A DNA stretch of 64,000 bases from Picosynechococcus sp. PCC 7002 (GTDB lineage: Bacteria; Cyanobacteriota; Cyanobacteriia; Cyanobacteriales; MRBY01): the NCBI RefSeq assembly GCF_963860125.1, contig NZ_CAWLFA010000001.1, positions 806,001 to 870,000 on the forward strand, given 5' to 3'. Below the pieces are notes generated by a model. That model did not search any database. It saw only the letters and a program-made list of their open reading frames with translations, and was not told the DNA's origin. Positions 25,961 to 35,172 of the stretch are shown piece after piece; position 1 is the stretch's first letter, and the number at the start of each line of letters is the position of its first letter. The translations under genes and the position numbers were made by a program.

Positions 25961-27637
25961 ATGAAATCTCGTTCCTTTTTTGTGTATCTCGGTCTTCTGG
26001 TGGTGCTTCTGCTCTCGGTGGGGCTAGGCAGTTGGTTCGCTATTTTTAAACAGAGTCCTTTACCTTGGTTGCAGGGTGGGGTGGCGCGAAATCCAGCAGC
26101 AGCCTTGTTTGTTCCCCGGCAAGCGCCATTGATGCTTTCGCTAGTGGTGAATCCAGAGAAATTAGCCGCCCTGGGCCTCGTGCAAACCCCTTGGGGTAAA
26201 CGGCGGGCGACGCTCACGGAATTACAACAGGTGAAAACAAGTTTACTCAGTGCGACGGGACTGGATTACAGCAAGCAGATTGAACCGTGGCTGGGGGACG
26301 AGTTGAGCTTGGCGGTGACTACTTTAGATGTGGATCGCGATCCGAGTAATGGGGTACAACCGGGCTATTTATTGGTGGTAGAAGCACGGGATCAGGCCTT
26401 AGCCAAGGAATTTTTACAGCTTTCTTATACGGAACAGGCGATCGCCCCAGAAGCGGGTTTGACGTTTGATCAATATAAGGGGGTCAATTTAGTCATTCCC
26501 CAGGCGGACAGCCATCGGTTTGCTAGTGCGATTGTGGGTAATTATGTACTGTTTGCCAACGAAGCAAAGGTGCTACGCAGTGCGATTAATACGGTGCAGG
26601 TGCCAGATTTGAATTTGAGCCATGACCCGCAATATACAGAAGCCCTAGAAACCATTGACCGGAAACATATCGGCGTGATGGTAGCGAATTTACCCGCCCT
26701 CAGCGCTTGGATTGCCAACGATCCGACCCCAGAAGAACCGACCCTCGAACAACGTTTGGCGATCGCCATCGGTCTTCATCCAGAGGGGTTAGTGGCGGAA
26801 ACGGCTTTGATTGGGGACACTGAACCTAGCCTGATGCCAGGGGCGACCACGGCACCGACCCATGTCCTCAACTACATTCCCCAGGAGGCGATGTTTGCCG
26901 TAGCTGGGCGAGATTTAAAGGCCCTCTGGGGTGAAGCGACCACGGGGTTAAATCCGAAAAGTCCCTTATCCCAGATCTTGCAACAGGCGGTCGCCGCAAT
27001 CCAAGATCCCCTCGGCATCGACCTCCCCGAAGATATTTTCGCGTGGATTTCTGGGGAATATGCCCTGGCCCTCGTCCCCGATGCCGAACGCAATGATGTG
27101 GAATGGCTCTTTGTGGCGGAACGACAACCGGAGGTCAACCTCGATCCCGTCATTGAACATTTTGATAGCTTGGCCCAGGAAAAAGGCTTAAGTGTGGGGC
27201 GTTTACCCTTGGGCGATCGCCACGTCACTGCCTGGACAGCCATCGATACCCAAGACCAAGATGAACTGGTACAACTCAATGCCGATGTCCGGGGGGCGCA
27301 CCTCAGCGTTGACGAGTACGAACTCTTTGCCACTTCTGTAAAAACCCTCAGCCGGGCGATCCAAGCCAATACCGGGCGATCGCTCCTGAAAAACAAAGAT
27401 TTCCAGACCAGCATTGCCCAACTGCCTCCCGAAAACAGCGGCTATCTTTTTGCCGATTGGCGTCAAGGTTCCCAACTGTTCAAAACCCAAGTGCCGATCC
27501 TGCGGGTGGTCGATTATGTGGCCAAACCCTTCTTTAACCATCTCCGCGCCTTTACCCTCACCAGTGCTGGCAGTACCCAAGATATTCGGCGATCAACCCT
27601 ATTTTTCAACCTCTCCCCCAATCGTTTACAAAATTGA
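25961..27637 (+). CDS. DUF3352 membrane-anchored protein
   Basis: This 558-residue protein has one N-terminal membrane segment (about 5-30, FFVYLGLLVVLLLSVGLGSWFAI) and a large periplasmic or lumenal part matching cyanobacterial DUF3352: AALFVPRQAPLMLSLVVNPEKLAALG, WLGDELSLAVTTLD, YLLVVEARD and YLFADWRQGS. The function is unknown. MKSRSFF is used as start because AGG precedes it and the membrane anchor then lies at the N-terminus; an ATG 24 bp upstream is in frame. No operon partner is obvious. Confidence 0.8.
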   Translation: MKSRSFFVYLGLLVVLLLSVGLGSWFAIFKQSPLPWLQGGVARNPAAALFVPRQAPLMLSLVVNPEKLAALGLVQTPWGKRRATLTELQQVKTSLLSATGLDYSKQIEPWLGDELSLAVTTLDVDRDPSNGVQPGYLLVVEARDQALAKEFLQLSYTEQAIAPEAGLTFDQYKGVNLVIPQADSHRFASAIVGNYVLFANEAKVLRSAINTVQVPDLNLSHDPQYTEALETIDRKHIGVMVANLPALSAWIANDPTPEEPTLEQRLAIAIGLHPEGLVAETALIGDTEPSLMPGATTAPTHVLNYIPQEAMFAVAGRDLKALWGEATTGLNPKSPLSQILQQAVAAIQDPLGIDLPEDIFAWISGEYALALVPDAERNDVEWLFVAERQPEVNLDPVIEHFDSLAQEKGLSVGRLPLGDRHVTAWTAIDTQDQDELVQLNADVRGAHLSVDEYELFATSVKTLSRAIQANTGRSLLKNKDFQTSIAQLPPENSGYLFADWRQGSQLFKTQVPILRVVDYVAKPFFNHLRAFTLTSAGSTQDIRRSTLFFNLSPNRLQN

Positions 27638-27760
27638 GACGGCCCCCGATTTGTGAAAGTCCCGATTACTATGGAACAAGGTGATCTTTTTGAAAATTTT
27701 GTCCTCCGGTAACCCTTGCCCCTGCGATTTTAATCTGTTGCTTTTATTTCCCCGCTGCCG

Positions 27761-29998
27761 ATGACTGCTTCCCTATTGGCCCCCGGACACACCCTGCGCG
27801 GACGTTACCATATTCTCCGGTCTCTGGCCCAGGGAGGATTTGGGGCGACTTTTTTGGCAGAAGACCGCGATCGCCCAAAGCGTCCCATCTGTGTGGTGAA
27901 GCTCCTCAAGCCCCAAACCACCGACGCAGAAACCTTAGCAACGGCCCGGCGTTTGTTTGAAACCGAGGCAAAAATTCTCGATGAATTGGGTCAGCATCCG
28001 CAAATTCCCCAGTTACTGGCTTATTTTGAGGAAGGCCAAGAGTTTTATTTAGTTGAAGAATACATCGAAGGACAAAGTCTCTGGGAAGAACTACAGCGGC
28101 TTTCTCCCTGTCCTCCGGCAGGGGCGATCGCCCTTGTGCAAGAAATCCTGGAATTGTTGGTTTTTGTCCACGAGCACCAGGTAATTCACCGGGATCTCAA
28201 CCCCAGTAACCTCATTCGCCGCCAAGCCGATCAAAAACTCTGCCTCATTGATTTTGGTGCGGTTAAACAGGTCACCCACCAATTTGCCAGTACCTCCGGT
28301 CGGCCCACCATTGCCATCGGCACCCAAGGCTATATGCCCCTAGAGCAGATTCAGGGCTATCCCCGTTACTGTAGCGACCTCTATGCGGCGGGGATGATTG
28401 CGATTACGGCTCTGACGGGTACCGCCCCCGACAAAATTCCCCTCGATGCCCAAACCGGGGAAGTGCAATGGCAGGATCAAGTAGAAATGCCAGAAGAGGT
28501 CAGGCACTTTCTCTCTAAGATGGTGCACCATAATTGGCGCGATCGCTTTGGGACCGCCACAGAAGCCCAACAGGCCTTAAACCCATTGGCAGCACAGGGG
28601 GAACAACAAGCTAAAACGAGCACCCGTGTTTTACCAGTAGCAAGCAGTATTCAGCAGATCAAACAAACGGCGATCGCCCCCCTCAATTACCTCTCAACGG
28701 TCGTTTCCCAGCAATACCAGCGTTTGAGCGTCAATCACCAAGCGATCAAGGCCGCCCTTCTCGGCGTGGGACTCGCGGCATTGGTGGGGACTGGCCTCGG
28801 CGTTCATGCGGGGTGGCGGTGGTGGTCAGAACGCCAAGCCCTGATGGCCCAATACGAACAGGCCCAACTGTCCCAATCTCAAAATCAACTAGAGCAGGCC
28901 CTCGCCCAATACCAAGAAATTTTACAGACCGTCCCAGACCATGAAGGGGCGCTTTTGGGAAAGGCCCAAGTCCTCCAAGCCCTCGAACGATTTGATGCGG
29001 CTGTAGAAACCTATGATCAACTACTGGAGGTTAACCCTCAACGTTGGGAAGCCTGGTGGGGCAAAGGTAAAATCGCCAGTGATCGCCAACAGGATGACCA
29101 AGCCCTAACCTTTCTCGACCGCGCCATCCAGGAAGATTCCCGTCAAGCGGTGGTCTGGGAGACAAAGGCCCGAATTCATCTCCGTCGCGAAGAAACCGAT
29201 GCCGCCCTCAATAGTCTCGGTGCGCTTCTCAGATTGGATTCCCAGCAGGTCTGGGCCTGGTTTGAAAAGGGCTGGATTCACCACAATCGTGCCGAATATA
29301 ACGAGGCGATCGCCGCCTACCAACAGGCTCTCAAGCTCGATGACCAGAACGCCAATATTTGGTACCAACAGGGTAACAGCTACAGCAAACTGCAACGGTA
29401 TCGAGAGGCGAAAAATGCCTATGTCCGAGTGGTAGAACTAGAGCCAGACCGCGCCCCCGCCTGGTATAGCCTCGGCATGGCCCAGGAAAATCTCCGCAAT
29501 TACCCCGAAGCCCAGGATGCCTTTGCCAACGTCACTCGCCTCGAACCGAACAATGACCGTGCCTGGTACCATCTCGCCTGGAATGCAGAACAAAATGGCG
29601 ATCGCCCCACGGCCATCGACGCCTACCAACGCACCGTTGCCCTGAACAGCGATGACCGTCCCAGTTGGCGAAGTCTAGGAAATTTACTCTATGATTCTGA
29701 AAATTATGATGAGGCGATCACCGCCTACGAAAATACTCTCCGCCTAGATGATGTTGATGGAGATATTTGGGCACGTTTGGGGAATGCCTACAAAGCCACA
29801 GGCCAATACCAAGCTGCCATTAACGCCTATGACGAAGCACTCCAGTATAAACCCAATGACCCAGATATTTTAGGTGATCGCCAGGATGCCCAGGAGCGTC
29901 TTCAGTGGGAACAAGCCCAAGATGATTTTAAAGAAGGAGCCGATAGCCTGAAAGAAGTGCTCCGGGATACCCTGCGGGAAATTGTGCCTTGGTTGTAA
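27761..29998 (+). CDS. Ser/Thr protein kinase with transmembrane segment and TPR array
   Basis: This 745-residue SpkB/SpkC-like kinase has a kinase domain at about 14-280. It has the P-loop LAQGGFGATFLAED, the catalytic lysine in ICVVKLLKP, the loop HRDLNPSN (usual HRDxKPxN with Asn in place of Lys), and DFGAVKQV. A single membrane span lies at about 328-350, followed by roughly nine TPR units (about 365-715), e.g. YNEAIAAYQQALKLD. The TPRs would be on the other side of the membrane and probably bind partner proteins. The Lys-to-Asn change in the catalytic loop may lower activity. psbH and psbN lie just downstream but in other transcription units. Confidence 0.92.
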   Translation: MTASLLAPGHTLRGRYHILRSLAQGGFGATFLAEDRDRPKRPICVVKLLKPQTTDAETLATARRLFETEAKILDELGQHPQIPQLLAYFEEGQEFYLVEEYIEGQSLWEELQRLSPCPPAGAIALVQEILELLVFVHEHQVIHRDLNPSNLIRRQADQKLCLIDFGAVKQVTHQFASTSGRPTIAIGTQGYMPLEQIQGYPRYCSDLYAAGMIAITALTGTAPDKIPLDAQTGEVQWQDQVEMPEEVRHFLSKMVHHNWRDRFGTATEAQQALNPLAAQGEQQAKTSTRVLPVASSIQQIKQTAIAPLNYLSTVVSQQYQRLSVNHQAIKAALLGVGLAALVGTGLGVHAGWRWWSERQALMAQYEQAQLSQSQNQLEQALAQYQEILQTVPDHEGALLGKAQVLQALERFDAAVETYDQLLEVNPQRWEAWWGKGKIASDRQQDDQALTFLDRAIQEDSRQAVVWETKARIHLRREETDAALNSLGALLRLDSQQVWAWFEKGWIHHNRAEYNEAIAAYQQALKLDDQNANIWYQQGNSYSKLQRYREAKNAYVRVVELEPDRAPAWYSLGMAQENLRNYPEAQDAFANVTRLEPNNDRAWYHLAWNAEQNGDRPTAIDAYQRTVALNSDDRPSWRSLGNLLYDSENYDEAITAYENTLRLDDVDGDIWARLGNAYKATGQYQAAINAYDEALQYKPNDPDILGDRQDAQERLQWEQAQDDFKEGADSLKEVLRDTLREIVPWL

Positions 29999-30008
29999 TT
30001 ATCGCCCA

Positions 30009-30032
30009 CAAAAAATCCGGGTAGACCCGGAT
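30009..30032 (-). terminator. Rho-independent terminator of psbH
   Basis: On the minus strand ATCCGGG and CCCGGAT pair perfectly around TCTA and are followed by a T run. It lies about 45 bp past the psbH stop and in the gap behind the kinase gene. Confidence 0.88.
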
Positions 30033-30077
30033 CTCATCAGTAGAAAAATGGCTTCAAAAATGGTGATTGGCAAATCC

Positions 30078-30281
30078 TTAGAAACCAAGGGCAGTCCAAT
30101 CCACTTCAAAACCTTCGAGAATCAGAGAAGAATTGTAGATCTGGAGAATAATAAGCAGGAATACTAAAAACAACGCCATGAAGACGCCCATGAGCGGTGT
30201 GGTGCCCCAACCGGGAGCGACTTTACCGTATTCAGAATTCAAAGGCTTGAGAATATCTCCCAACCGAGTACGCTGTGCCAT
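30078..30281 (-). CDS. psbH: photosystem II protein H
   Basis: PsbH (67 residues) is a one-span photosystem II core subunit near CP47 that supports QA-to-QB electron transfer and assembly. It has a cytoplasmic N-terminus (MAQRTRLGDILKPLNSEYGKVAPGWGTTP) and a membrane span (about 30-50, LMGVFMALFLVFLLIILQIY). The lumenal tail starts NSSLILEGF. It is transcribed divergently from psbN, 80 bp apart, as in other cyanobacteria. Confidence 0.97.
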   Translation of the reverse strand: MAQRTRLGDILKPLNSEYGKVAPGWGTTPLMGVFMALFLVFLLIILQIYNSSLILEGFEVDWTALGF

Positions 30282-30361
30282 AGGATTCGTGTATCGTAAA
30301 GGATTTTTGTAATGTTCCGTAATATTATAGAGGAAGAGTCATCATAAACTGAGATACACCT

Positions 30362-30493
30362 ATGGATTCTGCAACAGTTCTTAGCATCGGCATTGCGGTG
30401 GTTGTGATCGCCGTAACAGGGTTTTCGATTTACACAGCCTTCGGGCCTCCTTCGGTAGAACTTGAGGATCCCTTTGAAGATCATGAAGATTAA
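30362..30493 (+). CDS. psbN: photosystem II assembly protein PsbN
   Basis: PsbN is a 43-residue one-span protein needed for assembly or repair of photosystem II rather than a stable subunit. It reads MDSATVLSIGIAVVVIAVTG, then FSIYTAFGPPS, the family's conserved exit from the membrane, then an acidic tail ending EDHED. It lies opposite psbH, the standard arrangement. A terminator follows within 30 bp. Confidence 0.96.
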   Translation: MDSATVLSIGIAVVVIAVTGFSIYTAFGPPSVELEDPFEDHED

Positions 30494-30520
30494 GCGGGCA
30501 GCTACCCTTTAACATCAAGC

Positions 30521-30549
30521 CCCATGGCTCTTATGCCTGGGTTGTTTTT
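30521..30549 (+). terminator. Rho-independent terminator of psbN
   Basis: CCCA-T-GGC and GCC-TGGG form a stem with one bulged T around TCTTAT, followed by TTGTTTTT. It starts 28 bp past the psbN stop. Confidence 0.75.
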
Positions 30550-30652
30550 CTCCCCAGTCTCGCTGTCATCATAAAACCCTTTTTGAGATGTCTTTTTATA
30601 CCGTCACAATCTGACGCACTTCAACTAGCTCACTTGAAATAAGTTGATCAGG

Positions 30653-30672
30653 CAGCCTCCGGGCTGTTTTTT
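30653..30672 (+). terminator. second stem-loop with T tract, plus strand
   Basis: CAGCC and GGCTG pair around TCCG and are followed by six T. It may be a back-up terminator for psbN, or close an unrecognised short transcript in the preceding 100 bp. Confidence 0.6.
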
Positions 30673-30709
30673 CTTGGGGGATTGCTCGAAATTCTGGGTT
30701 TTAAAAACG

Positions 30710-31453
30710 TCAAAATAGTTGTAACAAAACCTCAGGTAATAGCTCTTGCACTCCTGGGAGAACAATATTGGCCCCGACATCCTGCAAGTTAGAGGCATAC
30801 ATATACTCCTTGTCGTCACCAGTCTGGGCGTGGGGTGGGATCACCCCAATGGCTCGCCATCGTCGTTGGGGCTGCTGGCTGATGGCATTGGTGATGGTGC
30901 GCATATCAGCAGCGGTATCTCCCACGTAGGCGACGGGGGTCTGGGCTGATGCGGCTTCGAGTTGGGCGATCGCCGCGAGTAATCCCTTGGGATCGGGTTT
31001 TTCGGGGGCATCTTCCATGGCAATGAGCACAGGATTTTCTAAGCCTAAACGACCTTTTAGTACGTGTTCAGCAGAACCCCGCATGGCACCACTAAAAAAG
31101 CCCCAGGCAATATCGGCAGCGGTGAGGGACTCAAAATAGGCTTTGGTGACGAGCAACGGTTCATCGTTGATATACCCATCAAAATTGTGACCCCGGTATT
31201 TGCGCTGGAAAAAAGCGACGAGCTCTTTAAAATTGACAGGAATCGTCTCATCCCAACGGCGGATCAGTTCCTGGGAGGCTTTCCAATCGTTATTCCAAAT
31301 GGCCTCGGCCTTGAGACTATCGATTTCACCATTGCTGGGGCGATATTCCCCCTGGGTGTAATGTTCAACGGTATCGGCGATCGCCCGCCGGTAGGACTGA
31401 CTCACATCGCGAATCACCCCGTCGATATCAAAAATCACAATCCCCTTCGCCAT
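30710..31453 (-). CDS. HAD-superfamily hydrolase (TIGR01548-like)
   Basis: This 247-residue phosphatase-type protein has HAD motif I IVIFDIDGVIRDV (about 5-17), a motif II region GFFSGAMRGS, then the motif III lysine in EKPDPKGL and motif IV VAYVGDTAADM. The length and DIDGVIRDVSQSYRRA start fit the TIGR01548 group found in cyanobacteria, haloarchaea and plants. The substrate is unknown. ATG 31453 is chosen because AGAGGTGG precedes it; the longer frame has a non-homologous-looking extension. It is apparently monocistronic. Confidence 0.85.
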   Translation of the reverse strand: MAKGIVIFDIDGVIRDVSQSYRRAIADTVEHYTQGEYRPSNGEIDSLKAEAIWNNDWKASQELIRRWDETIPVNFKELVAFFQRKYRGHNFDGYINDEPLLVTKAYFESLTAADIAWGFFSGAMRGSAEHVLKGRLGLENPVLIAMEDAPEKPDPKGLLAAIAQLEAASAQTPVAYVGDTAADMRTITNAISQQPQRRWRAIGVIPPHAQTGDDKEYMYASNLQDVGANIVLPGVQELLPEVLLQLF

Positions 31454-31684
31454 GGTCACCACCTCTGTTGTAAAACCTATCGCTATACTTATCGTCTTGT
31501 TTGCTATTTTCCCAAGTCTTTGACTGAAAACAAAATCAGATTTTTTTCTGTTCTCTTTGGGGCTTGGGCAAAGGCTCAATGCCCCATAACAAAATTACCG
31601 CCCCTTAATATCAGTCCAAACAAAACGAGGTTGCTCAAACTAAGATTAAAGACGGTAATTCAATTTTTTAGAACAAAACAATAA

Positions 31685-31698
31685 CACCCCATGGGGTG
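31685..31698 (-). terminator. palindromic hairpin behind cpcG
   Basis: The 14-bp palindrome CACCCCATGGGGTG lies 17 bp past the cpcG stop. On the minus strand it is followed by the T-rich TTATTGTTTTG, so it probably terminates cpcG. Confidence 0.6.
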
Positions 31699-31714
31699 CT
31701 AGAAGCTGTCCGTC

Positions 31715-32461
31715 TTAGTTGCGGTAAGGCACTGCGGCAAGGCTGATGTCTGCGGCGGAAACCCGAACGTTGACTTTGGGAATCTGGGCAGAACGCGCCA
31801 TGTTGAGGAAGAGAGCGGGATCGCCAGCTTGGGGCACCCGGTCGGGAGTCCGGAAACGACGGACTGCATTTTGCCAAACCACTTGGGGGAAGCCCAACTG
31901 GGAGCGGTAGTAAGCATCGTAACGGGGAGACTTGATGTTAAAGGGTATCTCACCTTGCTCACGGCTAGCGAGGCTACGGCGGCGCTGGTAGGGCACCGTA
32001 TCATAGCCAAAGTTTTCCATATACTCATCAGTGTTGAGGAGTTGGTCAACAAAGGCCGCTAGACCCTTGGTGCAGATCACGATTGACCAGGCAATTTTTT
32101 CCTGTTCGCTGAAGGGATCGCGACCGAGTACCCGTTGGATACACTGCTCAACAAAGCGATAGTTACTGTTTTTGTTATAGAAGCTATCGATGAAGGTTTC
32201 CGACAGCAACAGACCCCGAATGAAGTCACGGACAGTGATTTGACCGTTGCGCAACTGGGATTCGAGTAGCTGTTGGCGATCGCACTTAAAAGCGTGGAAG
32301 AAAATTTGACGATAGGCAGCGTTGATGAGAACGTCAAAGTCAGAATCGCTAATGACGTTATCGGTTGTAAACACAAAAGGCTGCTCGTCGCCACCGACGG
32401 TATACCCTGCTACCCGAGTGTTTTGGCTCGAGGGGGCGTATTGTAATAAAGGAATTGTCAA
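31715..32461 (-). CDS. cpcG: phycobilisome rod-core linker CpcG
   Basis: CpcG attaches phycocyanin rods to the allophycocyanin core. The 248 residues begin with [20 protein letters not shown], typical of CpcG. A linker-polypeptide domain follows at about 20-150 ([39 protein letters not shown]). The C-terminus lacks the hydrophobic anchor of CpcL/CpcG2, so this is the core-attaching form. The start codon appears to be TTG with a good GGAGG six bases upstream; no ATG fits. It is monocistronic. Confidence 0.94.
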
Positions 32462-32861
32462 ACCAGACCTCCGTTATATCAGAAGACTTTAAAAAATAAA
32501 ATTTCTTACTGATTAGCATAAGGGAGTCAGGGGCTATCCCTCGGAAAGATTAAAAAATATTACAGAAGTTAACGTTTATTTCCCGCGCCCTAGGGCCGCA
32601 GTAGCTTGCTTTTTCGGCAAAACTTGATCAAATAAGGGTCTATTCTGGGGCGATCGCCTAGGCCATTTCCTTAAGATAAAAGGAAAAAAGATCCAGCCCT
32701 AAAAGGTCAATTTAAAACAATTGACGGTGGCCGAAAAAAATGCAGTATTTTAGAGAAAGTTGAGTCTCCCAACCCCTTAGTTTGACAGTGGGGTTACTGA
32801 GCCGCGATCGCCTTTCCCCATCCCATTGATTGTTCTCCGTTGAGAGTGTAGGAGTTTTCGG
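32462..32861. other. 400-bp divergent gap with the cpcG promoter
   Basis: No gene is visible. The part next to cpcG is AT-rich and should hold its promoter and leader, with GGAGG at its end. One HIP1 site lies near 32650. The far end must hold the promoter of the SPOR-like protein gene. Confidence 0.5.
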
Positions 32862-33863
32862 ATGAATCAAGCCCCCCCTAACGCCGCAAATGCTAGCTTT
32901 CAGGCTGCTTTAGACAATTTAGACCTAGATCTAGACCGAGAATTGCAACGTTATCGGCAACAGCGGCCACCATCCGAGCGATTCACACCGCCTCCAAGTC
33001 CAGAACCGCCCCTCGATGGGGGATCTGCAGCTCTTGATCAGGGTGATGATGGCGAATTAATGGCCCAACAACCAGCACAGGCTTCTGAAACAGACACTAC
33101 CGAGACCATCACTGCCGTTGCTGGCCCCCTTTCCCCCTGGGAGCAGCCCACGCCCCCCCCGGAAGATTACCTGCAATCGTCGGAGGAACTCCTCAAAAGT
33201 TTAGATGCCAGCAGCCCACCTGTTACCCCGCCTACGCCACGTTGGAAACTGGGTCTTGCTTTTTTGGGAGCAGCCATTTTAGGGGGTGGATTGGTGGCCT
33301 TGGCGATCGCCGTTCCCGATTTATTTACCCCGACCCCAGCCCCGGAAACAGCCGCAGAATCCTCCCCTGCCCAGACCACGGCAACAACGCCAGAGACCAC
33401 TACACCGGCGGCCTCTAGCACCGTTAATCTAGCCTCCCAAGAATTTATCGAGTTGCGCCTAGACAATCTCAGCATCATTGATCCCAGCGTACCCACGGAC
33501 ACCGAAAATACCGAAGCCGATGCCACTGCTTCTACCAGTGCCACAACGCCTCCCCCAACTCCAGATCAAGCAATAGCAACTCCCCTTGCGCCAGTGCCGG
33601 GCTTTCCGGGGACACCTTTGGCCACCCCCGATGGTTTGAAGTTGGGATATTACTACGTGATTTTCCGGAATACGAGTCCCAACGCCCTGGATCGGGCTCA
33701 AGCAGTGGTTGATGGGGCTTTTGTGCGACAGTTCCCCGTGGGCCAAGCCATTCAGATGGCAGAAGTCGATTCAGCCGCCAAAGCCGATGATCTGATGCGT
33801 CAATTTAAGGCCCAAAAAATTGCAGCGGAGGTTTATTACCATCAACTGTCGCCAGCTTCCTAA
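32862..33863 (+). CDS. one-span membrane protein with SPOR-like C-terminus
   Basis: This 333-residue protein has a cytoplasmic, Pro/Glu-rich N-terminal region (1 to about 125) and one membrane span (about 128-150, LGLAFLGAAILGGGLVALAIAV). A Thr/Pro/Ala-rich linker (150-245) leads to a compact C-terminal domain (about 260-333; LGYYYVIFRNTSPNALDRAQ...AVVDGAFVRQF...KAQKIAAEVYYH) with SPOR-like strand and helix order. This layout is typical of proteins that sit at the septum and bind peptidoglycan. I do not know the gene. The PspA-like gene follows 67 bp later. Confidence 0.65.
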   Translation: MNQAPPNAANASFQAALDNLDLDLDRELQRYRQQRPPSERFTPPPSPEPPLDGGSAALDQGDDGELMAQQPAQASETDTTETITAVAGPLSPWEQPTPPPEDYLQSSEELLKSLDASSPPVTPPTPRWKLGLAFLGAAILGGGLVALAIAVPDLFTPTPAPETAAESSPAQTTATTPETTTPAASSTVNLASQEFIELRLDNLSIIDPSVPTDTENTEADATASTSATTPPPTPDQAIATPLAPVPGFPGTPLATPDGLKLGYYYVIFRNTSPNALDRAQAVVDGAFVRQFPVGQAIQMAEVDSAAKADDLMRQFKAQKIAAEVYYHQLSPAS

Positions 33864-33930
33864 ACGAAGCGATCGCCCCCTGGGCTAGATTAGTAGTTGA
33901 AACGCGTCAGTAAGCGGGACACTGGGCACG

Positions 33931-34539
33931 ATGAATTTTTTCCGGCGCACCTGGGATGGCATTCAACAATGGTGGCAACCTACTGCTGATCCAGAACACA
34001 TCCTGGAGCAGACCCTCTGGGACATGGAAAAAAAATTGATCCAAATGCGGCGGGCCGTGGCCCAGGCGGTAGCGAGTGCTAAACGGGGGGAACGACACCG
34101 AAAAACCATGGCGGCAATGGTACAGCGATGGCAGCAGTGGGTAAAATTGGCTCTGGATTGTGGCGATGAAACTTTAGCAAAAGCGGCGATTGCCCGACGA
34201 CAAACCTATGGGGAAATGTTGGCGAAACTGGAGGCCCAACGGGAAGAACAACAAGCCTTTATCCGAGGCGTACGCCACAATCTTGAGGCCCTCGAAGACA
34301 AAATCAACCACATTAAACTGCAAAAAGATTGGTATGTGACGCGGTTGCGGACGGCGATCGCCCAACAGCAGTTACAAACCCTCCAGCAAGAATTAATGGG
34401 GGGAAGCTTGGATGCGGCGATCGCCGATTTAGAATTGTCCCTGTGGCAAGTGGAAGCAGAAACCGATCTCATTGATCCCCTCGAAGCACAATTTCGTCAG
34501 TTGGAAAAAAGCCAGCAGCGTAACCCAAAGAATTCTTAG
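33931..34539 (+). CDS. PspA/IM30-family protein, short form
   Basis: This 202-residue protein is almost entirely coiled coil. It begins with an amphipathic helix (MNFFRRTWDGIQQWWQP) and the IM30 pattern DPEHILEQTLWDMEKKLIQMRRAVAQAVA. PspA and Vipp1 build membrane-remodelling ESCRT-III-like rings. This protein is shorter than typical Vipp1 (about 260) and lacks its C-terminal extension, so it is probably a paralogue rather than Vipp1 itself. The next gene is ndk, about 100 bp away. Confidence 0.8.
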   Translation: MNFFRRTWDGIQQWWQPTADPEHILEQTLWDMEKKLIQMRRAVAQAVASAKRGERHRKTMAAMVQRWQQWVKLALDCGDETLAKAAIARRQTYGEMLAKLEAQREEQQAFIRGVRHNLEALEDKINHIKLQKDWYVTRLRTAIAQQQLQTLQQELMGGSLDAAIADLELSLWQVEAETDLIDPLEAQFRQLEKSQQRNPKNS

Positions 34540-34638
34540 AAAAATAAAGGCGATCGCCCACTCCATTTTAGGCGCAACGAAGGGTAAAACTTATGTTACG
34601 CTGACCTGTGGTTTTGTATATGTCCAAAGGAGAATTCT

Positions 34639-35088
34639 GTGGAACGCACATTTGTAATGGTTAAACCGGACGGTGTTCAGCGCGGTTTGGTCGGCGATGT
34701 TATCCGTCGTTTTGAAGCAAAAGGCTTTAAGCTCGTCGGTCTAAAATTGGTTTCTGTTTCCCGCGAATTAGCAGAGCAGCACTACGGCGTTCACAGAGAA
34801 AGACCGTTCTTCGGTAGCCTCGTAGAATTCATTATTTCTGTCCCCGTCGTCGCCATGGTTTGGGAAGGTAAAGGGGCGATCGCCGCCGCCCGGAAAATCA
34901 TCGGTGCCACCAACCCCCTCGAAGCAGAACCCGGCACAATCCGGGGTGACTTCGGTGTGGACATTGGCCGTAACCTGATCCACGGTTCCGATGGCCCCGA
35001 CACCGCTGCCAGTGAAATTGCCCTCTGGTTCTCCGAATCTGAATTGGCCAACTGGGAACCCGCCACCAAAGCTTGGCTCTACGAATAA
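34639..35088 (+). CDS. ndk: nucleoside diphosphate kinase
   Basis: Ndk transfers gamma-phosphate between NTPs and NDPs through a phospho-histidine. The 149 residues have the start ERTFVMVKPDGVQRGLVG, the RPFFGSLVEFI block, GTIRGDFG and the active-site NLIHGSDG (His near 117), ending WLYE. It starts at GTG with AAGGAG seven bases upstream. It is monocistronic with a strong terminator. Confidence 0.97.
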   Translation: MERTFVMVKPDGVQRGLVGDVIRRFEAKGFKLVGLKLVSVSRELAEQHYGVHRERPFFGSLVEFIISVPVVAMVWEGKGAIAAARKIIGATNPLEAEPGTIRGDFGVDIGRNLIHGSDGPDTAASEIALWFSESELANWEPATKAWLYE

Positions 35089-35139
35089 ATCCAATCTGTT
35101 TGGTTTCCAAGCAAATTTCGGCAATTTAATTTTTTCAAG

Positions 35140-35167
35140 ACCTCGTTCAACCCCAACGAGGTTTTTT
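35140..35167 (+). terminator. Rho-independent terminator of ndk
   Basis: ACCTCGTT and AACGAGGT form a perfect 8-bp stem around CAACCCC and are followed by a run of T. It lies about 50 bp past the ndk stop. Confidence 0.92.
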
Positions 35168-35172
35168 CGTGG

